A stretch of DNA of 64,000 nt from DAOUKH01 sp965219875 (GTDB lineage Bacteria > Chloroflexota > Dehalococcoidia > SHYB01), in the NCBI GenBank assembly GCA_965219875.1, contig CBDCOW010000006.1, forward strand, positions 62,001 to 126,000. The letters run 5' to 3'. Position 1 is the stretch's first letter; each line of letters opens with the position of its first letter. Below, piece by piece: positions 48,569 to 57,001 of the stretch. The notes under the pieces were generated by a model. That model did no database searches and was not told the DNA's origin. It saw only the letters and a list, made by a program, of their open reading frames with translations. A program made the translations under genes and the position numbers.

Positions 48569-49750
48569 ATGCCGAAGCCGAGAGACGTGGCCATCGTCGG
48601 CGTCTACGCGACGGAGCAGGAGCGCGTCTCCCAGCGCACGTCGCAGGACATCAGCATGGAGGCGATTCTCGGCGCCCTCGACGACGCCGGCCTCACCATG
48701 GCCGACGTTGACGCCTACTACGGCTCGACCTTCCCCCTCGGCAACGGCCAGGGCGCGACCGACGGCAACGTCTCCTACCAGTTCAATAGGCCGCTCAGCA
48801 TCGTGACCCAGCTGTCGGGCGCGATGGCGCTCCTGCAAGCGGCGGCGGCGATACGCGACGGCCTCTGCGAGGTCGCGATTCTCGGTTCGGGCAACTCGCG
48901 GGCCGCCTCCGACGGCAGCGTGGTGGACTGGACCCGGCCCGACTACGAGTTCACCGAATGGACGGGATCGATGACGCCCGGCCAGATGGCCATGCAGATG
49001 CGCCGCCACATGCACGAATTCGGGACGACGCCGGAGCAGATCGCCCACGGCTGCGCCGTCGTCCGCAACAACGGCCATATCAATCCAGACGCCGTGATGT
49101 TCAACCGCGGCCCCTACACCACCGCCGACGTGCTCGAAGCCCGCATGGTCGCCGACCCCTTCACCCTCCTCATGTGCTCCATCGTCAACGACGGCGGGAA
49201 CTGCGTCGTCGTCACCTCCGCCGAGCGCGCCAAGAGCTGCAAGCACGAGCCGGTCTGGGTCCTCTCCGGCGCGATGGAGAGCCGCTACAAGGCCTACTTC
49301 GAAGTCCCAACCCTGGACATACTGAACAGCCGCGACCACATGCTACAGGGCTTCGCCCGCGCCGGCGTGCGCCACGACGACGTCGACCTCGTCATGGTCT
49401 ACGACCACTTCGCCAGCGGTATCGTCATGCAGTACGAGGCCCTGGGCTTCTGCGAAGTCGGCGAGGGCGGCCCGTTCGTCATGGAGAACGTCGGGCTCGA
49501 CGACCCCTTCCCCGTCTGCTCCGACGGCGGCAACCAGTCCTACAGCCATCCCGGCAACCCCTACAACTTCAAGATCATCGAGGCGGTGCGCCAGATGCGG
49601 AACGAGGTGAAGGACCTCTGCCCCGAGTGGGCGGCGGGCGTCCACACCTACGACCGCAGCATCTGCCGCAAGATCCGCGACCCCAAGATCGCCGCCTCCT
49701 GCGGCCCCCTCACCGGACGCCACTCTTTCGCTCTGCTCGCCAAGGACTAG
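48569..49750 (+). CDS. Thiolase-like protein (SCP-x/Ltp2 type) lacking the nucleophilic cysteine
   Basis: 393 aa from ATG 48569. Thiolase fold: RDVAIVGVYATEQERVSQRT, MVYDHFASGIVMQYEALGFC, GGNQSYSHPGNPYNFKIIEA with the conserved His. The nucleophile region reads SIVTQLSGAMALLQAAAAIR without Cys. The OB-fold partner gene follows 7 bp after the stop. It is a paralogue of the protein at 31023 but distant in the N-terminal half. A retro-aldolase or a non-decarboxylating condensing role is possible by analogy with Ltp2; untested. Confidence 0.85.
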   Translation: MPKPRDVAIVGVYATEQERVSQRTSQDISMEAILGALDDAGLTMADVDAYYGSTFPLGNGQGATDGNVSYQFNRPLSIVTQLSGAMALLQAAAAIRDGLCEVAILGSGNSRAASDGSVVDWTRPDYEFTEWTGSMTPGQMAMQMRRHMHEFGTTPEQIAHGCAVVRNNGHINPDAVMFNRGPYTTADVLEARMVADPFTLLMCSIVNDGGNCVVVTSAERAKSCKHEPVWVLSGAMESRYKAYFEVPTLDILNSRDHMLQGFARAGVRHDDVDLVMVYDHFASGIVMQYEALGFCEVGEGGPFVMENVGLDDPFPVCSDGGNQSYSHPGNPYNFKIIEAVRQMRNEVKDLCPEWAAGVHTYDRSICRKIRDPKIAASCGPLTGRHSFALLAKD

Positions 49751-49757
49751 ACCGACG

Positions 49758-50165
49758 ATGGCCTACGACAAGCCCCTGCCCAACCCGACGGCGCTCTCCG
49801 CTCCCTTCTGGGAGGGCACGAAGCGGGGCGAGCTCCTCGTCCAGAAGTGCGCCGATTGCGGGGCGCTGCGCTGGACGCCGCAATGGGCCTGCCGCGACTG
49901 CTACTCCACCGACTACGACTGGACACCGATGAGCGGGCGCGGCGTCGTCTACACCCACACCACGATCTACCGGCCCCAGTCCCCCGGCTTCATGGACGAC
50001 GTCCCCTATTCCGTCGCCGTCGTCGAGCTCGATGAGGGCCCGCGCATGCTCACCAGCATCACCGGCTGCGAGGCCAAGGACGTCCACGTCGGCATGCCCG
50101 TCGAAGTCGCCTTCGAAGACGCCTCCGACGAGATAGCCCTGTACAAATTCAAGCCCGCCCGGTGA
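49758..50165 (+). CDS. Zinc-ribbon/OB-fold (DUF35) protein
   Basis: 135 aa. The rubredoxin-like zinc ribbon CADCGALRWTPQWACRDC is followed by the OB-fold (GRGVVYTHTTIYRPQSPGFM, PYSVAVVELDEGPRMLTSIT, VHVGMPVEVAFEDASDEIAL). Intact counterpart of the frameshifted gene at 32230. Such proteins form complexes with thiolase-like enzymes, here the one encoded immediately upstream. Confidence 0.9.
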   Translation: MAYDKPLPNPTALSAPFWEGTKRGELLVQKCADCGALRWTPQWACRDCYSTDYDWTPMSGRGVVYTHTTIYRPQSPGFMDDVPYSVAVVELDEGPRMLTSITGCEAKDVHVGMPVEVAFEDASDEIALYKFKPAR

Positions 50166-50266
50166 TGCGGCCCGCCGCGTCGACATTTCCTCGACAATAC
50201 GGCGCTAGAACAGACCCGGGGCGGATACGTCACGGAGAGCCGGTCCCAGGGGCGGAGGAAGCAACG

Positions 50267-50782
50267 ATGATCGCGGGCGTGACCGCCGGTTCGATCGCGG
50301 CTATCGTGGCGGCGCTCGTCTCGCTGCCGCTGCGCTCCCCCGACGACGCCCTGCTCAACACCGCCACGGTCGTCATCGCCGCGCTGATCGCCGGCCTCGC
50401 CGCCGGAGCGCTGTGGCGTTACTCGGCGAGGTCGAAACGCCGCCACACCGTCTTCGGCGGCGTGTGGACGGCGGCCTTCGGCGTCGCCGCGCTCCTCTGC
50501 TGGGCCGGCGAGACCCAACTCGACCGCTTCCTATCCTTCGCCCTCCCCCTAGCAGCCATCGTCTTCACGTTGACCGGGGCGCTGACCGTCCTACTCTCCG
50601 GCGCACCCGCGATCCAAAAGCCCTGGCTGCCCGCCGCGGCGCTCGCCGCCGCCCTCGCGGTCGGACTGTCCCTCGCCGGTCAGGGCGACGAGGAGAGCGG
50701 GCGGCTGGAGCTTCCGCCGCGCGCCGGACTCGCCGCGCCGCGGAAGGAGCACCCTAAACACCCTGGAGGTCGCTCACCATGA
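50267..50782 (+). CDS. Small integral membrane protein of unknown function
   Basis: 171 aa from ATG 50267 with GGAGG upstream. Five hydrophobic segments at about 3-20, 30-48, 63-80, 87-110 and 115-135, then a charged tail. No recognised family. Its stop overlaps the start of the YceI lipoprotein (ATGA), which indicates translational coupling. Confidence 0.6.
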   Translation: MIAGVTAGSIAAIVAALVSLPLRSPDDALLNTATVVIAALIAGLAAGALWRYSARSKRRHTVFGGVWTAAFGVAALLCWAGETQLDRFLSFALPLAAIVFTLTGALTVLLSGAPAIQKPWLPAAALAAALAVGLSLAGQGDEESGRLELPPRAGLAAPRKEHPKHPGGRSP

Positions 50783-51591
50783 ATCTACGAACGGTATGGA
50801 ACCGGAGCGCGGGAGTTCTGGCACTGTCCACGGTGCTCATCCTCATCATCGCCGCCTGTGGCACCGACCCGACGTCGACACCGGCGCCCACCGAAGCGCC
50901 GCCCACGGCAACGGCCACGGCGCAGCCGACCTCGACTCCTCCCCTGCCCGACCCGACGGCCACGTCCGCGCCGCCCGCCGCCACAACCACACCCATGCCG
51001 CCCGCCGCCACCGACACGCCGGCACCGCCCACCTCAACACCACCCAAAACCGCCGCCGAACGGACCATAGGCGAGGTCGCAGGCGTCACCTTCCTAGTCG
51101 GCGATGGCTCCGAAGCCACCTTCACCGTGCGGGAGAAACTGGCGAGTCTGCCATTGCCCAACGACGCCGTGATGCGCACCACGGCCCTCTCCGGCGAGGT
51201 GCATTTCGACGGCCGCCCTTCCGTCATCACCATCGACCTGCACAAGCTCGGCAGCGACCAAGAGCGCCGCGACCGCTATGTCCGCGAGCGGATGTTCCCC
51301 AATGACCCTGTTGCCACCTTCACCCTCCCCGACGCCGGCCTCCTCCCCAAGGAGTTCACCGATGGCGAGACCGCCACGGGGCAAGTGACCGGCCAACTCG
51401 ACATCCGGGGATTCCAGGCCCCCGTCGCCTTCGAAATAGAGGCGCGGGACGATGGCGACGTGGTCTACATCCTCGGACGCACCACCTTCACCTGGGAGGA
51501 CCTTGGCCTGACTGCCCCCAACCTCAGCTTCGTCCAAGTCGAAGACGAGGTGCACGTGGAGATACTCATCGCGGCCAGGCCCGCCGCCTAG
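50779..51591 (+). CDS. YceI family lipoprotein
   Basis: 270 aa. Signal segment with lipobox LIIAAC at about 27, then a Thr/Pro-rich linker of about 65 residues. The YceI lipocalin-like domain runs from about 105 to the end (VMRTTALSGEVHFDGRPSVI, ATFTLPDAGLLPKEFTDGET, GQLDIRGFQAPVAFEIEARD). YceI proteins bind long isoprenoid or amide lipids and are exported. The linker resembles those of other envelope proteins in this window. Confidence 0.87.
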   Translation: MNLRTVWNRSAGVLALSTVLILIIAACGTDPTSTPAPTEAPPTATATAQPTSTPPLPDPTATSAPPAATTTPMPPAATDTPAPPTSTPPKTAAERTIGEVAGVTFLVGDGSEATFTVREKLASLPLPNDAVMRTTALSGEVHFDGRPSVITIDLHKLGSDQERRDRYVRERMFPNDPVATFTLPDAGLLPKEFTDGETATGQVTGQLDIRGFQAPVAFEIEARDDGDVVYILGRTTFTWEDLGLTAPNLSFVQVEDEVHVEILIAARPAA

Positions 51592-51711
51592 GGGAAGGCC
51601 TCTCCCCCTTTGGAGACCTTTGTGTAACTGGGGTGACTGACCGCGAGGGTGGCGGACTTCGATAACCCGTGGCGGTCGCGAGGCGGCCCCTCATCTCGAT
51701 CTTCTCCCGTT

Positions 51712-52918
51712 GGAGACCTTTGCAAAACTGGACGGGCGGGGCAGAGTAGAGGGCAGCGCTCGGATGGAGGGAAGCATGCACCAGCGGACCGGTCTGCCGA
51801 CGTTCGTGGACGCCTTTGTGCCTGAGGGGTTGGGAGTAAACGAGACCCTGGAACGGATCGACGCGATGCTGGACTGGGAACGGATCGGGAAGGTGGTAGG
51901 AGAGGTGCACGCGGCACCGGAGGGCAGGCCGGGCTACCCCCCGCTGACGATGGTGAAGATCGCGCTGCTGCAGCAGTGGTACACCGCGTCGGACCCGGCG
52001 ATGGAGGAGGCGTTACGGGACCGGATCTCTTTCCGCCGATTCGTGAACCTGGGCTGGACGGACGGGACGCCGGACCACTCGACGATCAGTCGGTTCCGGA
52101 AGGCGTTGACCGAACGGGGGCTCACCGAGCGGCTGTTCACCGAAGTGAACCGCCAGTTTGAGGAGCAGCGGCTGCTGGTGAAGAAGGGCACGCTCCTCGA
52201 CGCGACGATCGTGAAGGCGCAGGCGCGGCGGCCGTCGGTGGAGGAAGGCCCTGGGGCGCGGAGCGCGACCGACCCCGACGCGGGATGGACGCGGAAAGGG
52301 GGCGCGGCCCACTTTGGCTACAAGGCGCACCTGGGAGTGGACGGGGAGTCGGGACTGATACGGAAGGCGGTGCTGACGAGCGCGAACGTGAACGATACCG
52401 AGGCGGCGGACGCCTTGGTGTCGGGAGACGAGGCGGCGGTCTACGCGGACAAGGCCTACGAGTCGAAGGAACGGCGCGCCCGGCTGAAGTCGCGGGGGAT
52501 CAAAGACCGGATCATGCATCGGTCGCACAAGCACCAGCGGGAGCTGCCGCATTGGCAAACGCGGCGCAACGCGCTGATCTCCCGCGTGCGTGCGCCGGTC
52601 GAGAAGGTGTTTGGAACGCTGAAGCGCTGCTACGGGTATGGACCGGTGCGGTACATGGGACTGGAGCGGAACGCGACGGAGCTGTGGCTCAAGTGCATGG
52701 CCTACAACCTGCGTCGGGCGGCGCGCCTCCTGTTTGTCGACGCGCCCGTCCCAGGGCGGAGTGTGCCCTAGCGGCCTGGCGGGGCCAAATGGGGCCCTTG
52801 AAGGGGCTCGATCGGCTCTCGTAGGGGCTCCTCAAGCCGCTGAGTCCGCAAACAACACCACCCCCATGGCCTCGAACAGGCCCCCACACCACCCCGCCCC
52901 AGTTACGCAAAGGTCTCC
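51712..52918 (+). mobile_element. IS5-like insertion sequence, 1207 bp, apparently complete
   Basis: Terminal inverted repeats GGAGACCTTTGCAAAACTGG (left) and GGAGACCTTTGCGTAACTGG (right, inverted) differ at only two positions in 20. GTT is duplicated at 51709-51711 and 52919-52921. The flanking CTTCTCCC and GGGAGAAG form a perfect stem once the IS is removed, with GTT as loop. One transposase gene fills most of it, and 147 bp of non-coding DNA lies before the right end. The 3 bp duplication fits several IS5 subgroups. Confidence 0.9.
51776..52771 (+). CDS. IS5 family transposase
   Basis: 331 aa from ATG 51776, with GGAGGG 4 bp upstream; an ATG at 51764 is also in frame. The N-terminal DUF772-type domain has GYPPLTMVKIALLQQWYTAS and SFRRFVNLGWTDGTPDHSTI. 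The DDE catalytic core has Asp in KKGTLLDATIVKAQ, Asp in AAVYADKAYESKERR, and Glu in RAPVEKVFGTLKRCYGYGPV. The frame is complete and both IS ends are present, so it may be active. It probably also mobilises the short elements with the same ends. Confidence 0.93.
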   Translation: MHQRTGLPTFVDAFVPEGLGVNETLERIDAMLDWERIGKVVGEVHAAPEGRPGYPPLTMVKIALLQQWYTASDPAMEEALRDRISFRRFVNLGWTDGTPDHSTISRFRKALTERGLTERLFTEVNRQFEEQRLLVKKGTLLDATIVKAQARRPSVEEGPGARSATDPDAGWTRKGGAAHFGYKAHLGVDGESGLIRKAVLTSANVNDTEAADALVSGDEAAVYADKAYESKERRARLKSRGIKDRIMHRSHKHQRELPHWQTRRNALISRVRAPVEKVFGTLKRCYGYGPVRYMGLERNATELWLKCMAYNLRRAARLLFVDAPVPGRSVP

Positions 52919-53032
52919 GTTGGGAGAAGAGGCAAGACCTCCCGGCCCCACCGATGCTTGAGCCCGCGGGCGGTTGCGCAAAGGTCTCCAGAGGGGAGAC
53001 TGAGAGAGGGGGTGCGCCGCGGGGGCTGGCGG

Positions 53033-54085
53033 TTAGAACCCCCAGATGCGGGCCGCGTTGTTGCTCACGATGTCGCGAACGTCGTTCTCTGGGACGCCGG
53101 CCATCTGCCGCTCGATCGCCTCGCGTGAGTGGGGCCACGTCCCCTCGTCGTGGGGGTAGTCGTTCCCCCACAGCAGAGCGAAGTTGCCCGTGAACTCGCG
53201 GGCGGCGACGGCGACGGGGTCGTCCTGGAAGGTCGCGTGGGCCTGACGCTTCAGATAGAAGCTCGGCAGTTCCTTCAGTTTCACACTCGCCATGTAGTTG
53301 AGATCGGTATAGCCCTCGTCGAGCACGTTCATCAGCCAGGCCATCCAGCCCCCGCCACACTCGACGGCGGTCCACTGCGCTTCGGGGAAGCGCTCCATCA
53401 CGCCCGACATGACGAGCAAGGCGTGGGTCTGGAGGGCGCTGCCGCACGAGGTGGCGTAGTTGACCACGCCGGAGCCGGGGCCCTGGTAGAAAATCATGTC
53501 GTAGCCGGTGCCGTTGTGGAAGCTCATCGGCATGCCGAGCTCGACGGCGGCGTCCCAGACCACGTCGTAGTCGGGATAGTTGTAGGGGAGGTGCTCGACC
53601 TTGAGGGGAATCATCGCCGCCTTGATGCCGAGCGTGGCGATGCGCCGCATCTCCTCGGCGGCGGCTCGCGGGCTGTACATGGGAATCATCCCCGGCGGGC
53701 GGAAGCGCTCCGAGGTCTGCGCGTAGGTCTCGGCGACGTAGTCGTTGTAGACCCGCATGCACGCCTCGCCGAGCTCCGCGTCGGCGATCTTCCACAGATG
53801 CAGCCCCGTGGTCGGGTACATGACCTCGCCGTAGATCGCATCGACGTCCATGTTGACCAGGCGTTCCTTTGGATCGACGGCGGCGGCGCGCCGCTCCCTG
53901 TCCTCCTTCGACCGTTTGCTCCACCCCAAGCGATGCCCCTCGATGATGAGGCGTTGCATGCCGTCCTCGCCCTGTTCGTAGCGGGGGGCGCGGTCCCGCA
54001 GATGGGCGGGCAGGCGCGTCAGCCAAAGGTCCTCCGGCTCCTCGACGTGCGAGTCCGCCGATATCAGCCCCCTGCCGAAGTCCAT
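53033..54085 (-). CDS. Amidohydrolase family protein (ACMSD-like, COG2159)
   Basis: 350 aa. First metal motif in GLISADSHVEEPEDLWLTRL, central His in ELGMPMSFHNGTGYDMIFYQ, and an Asp-Tyr-Pro-His segment in NFALLWGNDYPHDEGTWPHS. Same subfamily as 42603. It lies in a minus-strand run with an LLM protein (54120) and another amidohydrolase (55068), with gaps of 34 and 18 bp, so the three are probably one operon. Confidence 0.87.
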   Translation of the reverse strand: MDFGRGLISADSHVEEPEDLWLTRLPAHLRDRAPRYEQGEDGMQRLIIEGHRLGWSKRSKEDRERRAAAVDPKERLVNMDVDAIYGEVMYPTTGLHLWKIADAELGEACMRVYNDYVAETYAQTSERFRPPGMIPMYSPRAAAEEMRRIATLGIKAAMIPLKVEHLPYNYPDYDVVWDAAVELGMPMSFHNGTGYDMIFYQGPGSGVVNYATSCGSALQTHALLVMSGVMERFPEAQWTAVECGGGWMAWLMNVLDEGYTDLNYMASVKLKELPSFYLKRQAHATFQDDPVAVAAREFTGNFALLWGNDYPHDEGTWPHSREAIERQMAGVPENDVRDIVSNNAARIWGF

Positions 54086-54119
54086 AGTGGCGCCTCCTCG
54101 GCCTCCTCGCCCCCGCCCG

Positions 54120-55049
54120 CTAGGCCACGGCGGGGGCGATCTCCTTGGCGATGATCTCGGTGACTTCCAACTGTCTGCTCAGGTCGGCCCCGCGCGGGCG
54201 TATCCCGATGGCCACGTCCTCGATGCCGAGGGCCTTGTACGACCGCAACTCCTCGATCACCTGCTCTACGTTGCCGGTGATGGGCAGCCGACGCTCATCA
54301 GCCGCCAACGGCTTCTCGGTCAGCCGCAGCGATTGGCGGATCGAGAGCGTGACAGTGGCGGGGTCGCGACCCTCTTCGTCGCAGATGCGCTTGAACCGCT
54401 CGATCTGCCCCGTCAGCTCCTCGGGCGTGGCGTCGATCAGGTTCAGCCCGTCCCCTAGGCGCGCTGCCCGGCGCATAGCGAACGTCGTATTCCCGCCCAC
54501 CCACTGCGGTATCGTCTGCTCGGGCCGGGGAAACAGGCTCATGTCCTTGATGTGGTAGTGCGCTCCCTCGAACTCGGCGTCGTCGTGCTCCCACACCGCG
54601 CGGAAGTAGCGCATCTGCTCGTCGGTCATCGCGCCCCTCTTGCGGAAGTCCACGTCCAGCGCCTCGAACTCCTCGGGGATCCATCCCACGCCGACCCCAA
54701 GAATCACACGTCCGCCGGAAAGCACCTGCATAGATCCTAGTTGCTTGGCAGTTACCAGTGGGTGCCGGTACGGAAGGATCAGGACGCTCACTCCCACCTT
54801 GATCCGTTTCGTCCGCCCTATCACCGCAGCCATCACCGTCAACGGGTCGAGCACCTTGCTCGACGGATCGATGAAGCCGGGGCCGCCGCGCGCGTAGGGG
54901 TAGGGCAGCCGGGGGTTCTTAGGGAAGGCAAGGTGATCGCCGGTCCACACGCTCCCCAACCCGAACTCCTCCACGGCATCGGCGAGCCCGAAGATGGTCT
55001 CGGGCTCGGCGGCGGGGCCGATGTTGGGCAGGGCGATACCGAAGTTCAT
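54120..55049 (-). CDS. LLM class F420-dependent oxidoreductase (TIGR03619-like)
   Basis: 309 aa. MNFGIALPNIGPAAEPETIF, VEEFGLGSVWTGDHLAFPKN and the SGGRVILGVGVGWIPEEFEA segment are typical of the F420-dependent branch of luciferase-like oxidoreductases. Cytoplasmic; would oxidise or reduce an unknown substrate with F420 or FMN. Flanked on both sides by amidohydrolase genes in the same direction, suggesting a shared catabolic pathway. Confidence 0.87.
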   Translation of the reverse strand: MNFGIALPNIGPAAEPETIFGLADAVEEFGLGSVWTGDHLAFPKNPRLPYPYARGGPGFIDPSSKVLDPLTVMAAVIGRTKRIKVGVSVLILPYRHPLVTAKQLGSMQVLSGGRVILGVGVGWIPEEFEALDVDFRKRGAMTDEQMRYFRAVWEHDDAEFEGAHYHIKDMSLFPRPEQTIPQWVGGNTTFAMRRAARLGDGLNLIDATPEELTGQIERFKRICDEEGRDPATVTLSIRQSLRLTEKPLAADERRLPITGNVEQVIEELRSYKALGIEDVAIGIRPRGADLSRQLEVTEIIAKEIAPAVA

Positions 55050-55067
55050 GAGGTTACCTCTCTGAAT

Positions 55068-55964
55068 CTAGCGGGTCAGGCGGAGGAAGTTGTCGTGGCC
55101 TACGAGCCGGCGCTCACCGGCTGTGAGTGGCAGCTTCTCGAACACGTCGAGCGCCGCGCCGGTCTTGCCCAGCGGAAAGTTCGTGCCGAAGAGAATGCGC
55201 TCCGGCCCGGCCTCGCGGACGATGCGGACCAGCGCCTCGGCCTCCTCCCGCCCGTCGGCGACGTGGTCGAAGCGCAGCGACAGGTCGGCGCACACGTCGG
55301 GATGGCCGTCCATGGCGTCCACAAGCTCCGCGAGACCGGCATCGGCATGCTTAGGCTGGTAGGCGGCGTGGGCCATGATGATCCGCGTCTTGGGAAACTG
55401 GCGGTACAGGCGGGCGAACCAGCGCGGCTGGGCCCACTCCGCCGCACCGGAGGCCAGGACGATGGGCAGTCCCTGCTCCTGGCAGTAGTCGAAGATCGGG
55501 ACGTAGCCTGGGTCGTCGCCGCGCAGGCGCATGTTCACCGGCGCGAGCTTCACCCCGATGGCGCCGTCCCCCACCCACCGCTCTATACCTTCCAGGGCCT
55601 GGCGCTCGGTCATGCGGACGAGGTCGACGCCGCAGAAATAGCTGAAACCGGCGCGCTCCTTGGTCACGCCCGCCGTCCAGCAGTTGTACTCGTCGATGCG
55701 CGCCAGGTAGGCGTCGAGGGCCTCTTGCTCGGCGGCGGCCCGGTCCGCGGTGTCGCCGGGAATCGCGTCCAGATCGGCCTGAAGCCACATCACCGTGGGA
55801 AGGAAGACGATATTCGTGTGGACGATGGGCGTGCCCTCGCGCGTCTCGACCAACTCGTCGATCGTCCCCACCGGATCGGCGTTGGGCATACGGACGTGGG
55901 TCATGAACTCACGCGCGTCCGCCTCGTTGGGAAAGGTGTGGACGTGGCAGTCGATCAGGTCCAT
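55068..55964 (-). CDS. Amidohydrolase family protein (TIM-barrel, COG2159)
   Basis: 298 aa. MDLIDCHVHTFPNEADAREF has a true HxH motif, and TRIIMAHAAYQPKHADAGLA supplies a further His. The final segment reads ERILFGTNFPLGKTGAALDV with Asn where most relatives have Asp. It is smaller than the other paralogues. First gene of the probable 55964-53033 operon. Confidence 0.83.
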   Translation of the reverse strand: MDLIDCHVHTFPNEADAREFMTHVRMPNADPVGTIDELVETREGTPIVHTNIVFLPTVMWLQADLDAIPGDTADRAAAEQEALDAYLARIDEYNCWTAGVTKERAGFSYFCGVDLVRMTERQALEGIERWVGDGAIGVKLAPVNMRLRGDDPGYVPIFDYCQEQGLPIVLASGAAEWAQPRWFARLYRQFPKTRIIMAHAAYQPKHADAGLAELVDAMDGHPDVCADLSLRFDHVADGREEAEALVRIVREAGPERILFGTNFPLGKTGAALDVFEKLPLTAGERRLVGHDNFLRLTR

Positions 55965-56002
55965 GCGGTGCGTTTCCCGCCAGGGCCTAGTGCAATGTGG
56001 GG

Positions 56003-56932
56003 CTAGTGCAGCAGCCTGATGGTCACCGAATCAGGCTGCCCGGATACCTTGGCAGTGGTGACTATACCTTGCTTCTCAAGCCATCGTAAGGCGCTACCGT
56101 AGGGGTTGCGTCTGCTGAACCCCACGTCGCCTGGATAGACTTCGGATTCTTCCAGACGATCGTTGCAGCGGTTCCCAAACTCTGCTCTGCCAATGGGCTT
56201 GCCCTTGAGTTCTTTGATGACCTCTACGCACTCGGTGATCACGAACGGAGCATCCCAATGCACGAAGTTCCCGTCCCCAAGCGCCTTTCTAAGGCGTTCG
56301 CTGCACTCGTCAGTCCCCCAGACGTAAGCTTCTACCCCCATCTGTTTCAGTTCGAGCAACAAATTGCCGAAGTTCCCATCGTCGGTCACTAGGAAAACGA
56401 CAGTCTTAGAAGGGCGACTTTGGCAGGCCGCCTTCACATCACGAATAAGTTGGGCATCGGCGTCGAAGAAGCCCGTGAACACCTGGAATCCCTGATGTTC
56501 CAGTTCTTGAGCAGCTCCGTACTGGTGCGGTGAGGTATAAGCCAAATAGCGACGACTAGAACGAGTCTTGGGGAAGAGTAGATCCAGATATTTCCGCATA
56601 GGAGGCCATTCCTCCTCGACATCGGAGGCGTCGAGGCCCCGGTTTTGGAAGTCCCACGCAAAAAGAAGTTGAGTTGGTTGCTTTTGTTTCAGAGTGGCTC
56701 TCCTTTTGAAGAACTGAGGAGTAACACCCCGTTCCTTGGCTACCGAGAAGATGGCTGCCAGAGCATTGGCGTCTGGAGTAGTGGCCCCGGTTTCCCATCG
56801 AGATACTGTGTTGACCGGGACATCTAGATGTTCCGCGAGAGCAGCTTGCGTCAGTTCCAATCGCTTGCGCAGCGCATCAAGGGTTTCGGGCTTGAACGCG
56901 AAGTCGTGGTGATCCGGTCGTATCGGCGCCAT
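56003..56932 (-). CDS. XRE helix-turn-helix protein fused to a NYN (PIN-like) nuclease domain
   Basis: 309 aa from ATG 56932. Residues about 12-65 form a Cro/CI HTH (LRKRLELTQAALAEHLDVPV, NTVSRWETGATTPD). After a linker, TQLLFAWDFQNRGLDASDVE carries the first NYN acidic residue, and KTVVFLVTDDGNFGNLLLEL and GVEAYVWGTDECSERLRKAL the others. The last 80 residues form a further winged-helix-like or LOTUS/OST-like part (NPYGSALRWLEKQGIVTTAK). NYN domains cleave RNA. GC is lower than in the flanks, suggesting transfer. A promoter with overlapping operator precedes it. Confidence 0.8.
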   Translation of the reverse strand: MAPIRPDHHDFAFKPETLDALRKRLELTQAALAEHLDVPVNTVSRWETGATTPDANALAAIFSVAKERGVTPQFFKRRATLKQKQPTQLLFAWDFQNRGLDASDVEEEWPPMRKYLDLLFPKTRSSRRYLAYTSPHQYGAAQELEHQGFQVFTGFFDADAQLIRDVKAACQSRPSKTVVFLVTDDGNFGNLLLELKQMGVEAYVWGTDECSERLRKALGDGNFVHWDAPFVITECVEVIKELKGKPIGRAEFGNRCNDRLEESEVYPGDVGFSRRNPYGSALRWLEKQGIVTTAKVSGQPDSVTIRLLH

Positions 56933-56939
56933 GAGACGC

Positions 56940-56968
56940 ACAGTAGCATGGCGCAACTATGGTGTCAA
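56940..56968 (-). promoter_or_regulatory. Sigma-A-type promoter of the XRE-NYN gene
   Basis: On the minus strand TTGACA (56963-56968) and TACTGT (56940-56945) are separated by exactly 17 bp, ending 7 bp before the ATG. A very short leader or leaderless transcript is expected. Confidence 0.65.
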
Positions 56969-56987
56969 CATATCTGTGGACACCATA
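56958..56987. promoter_or_regulatory. Inverted-repeat operator overlapping the -35 box
   Basis: TATGGTGTC (56958-56966) and GACACCATA (56979-56987) are perfect inverse complements separated by 12 bp. The -35 TTGACA is partly inside one half. The HTH domain of the adjacent protein is the likely ligand, giving autorepression. Confidence 0.7.
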
Positions 56988-57001
56988 TATTGGCGCCTAG
57001 C

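Larger units (their letters stand above)
51612..52989. repeat. MITE-like element interrupted by the IS5-like element
   Basis: Left part 51612-51711 (GGAGACCTTTGTGTAACTGG to CTTCTCCCGTT) and right part 52922-52989 (GGGAGAAGAGGCAAGACCTC to GCGCAAAGGTCTCC) align end to end with the copy at 23220-23389. Without the IS and one GTT the element is 168 bp. Flanks are CTCCCCC-TTT on the left and AGA-GGGGAG on the right; the loops differ, so its own duplication has decayed or the ends were exchanged. Confidence 0.75.

Noticed and set aside
51612..52989. Composite transposon or cargo carried by the IS
   Set aside because: Only one transposase gene and no passenger gene lie between the ends; the outer ends are explained by the nested short element.
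54741..56006. 421-aa open frame on the plus strand opposite the LLM and amidohydrolase genes
   Set aside because: Antisense shadow; the opposite frames carry recognisable luciferase-like and HVH metal motifs.
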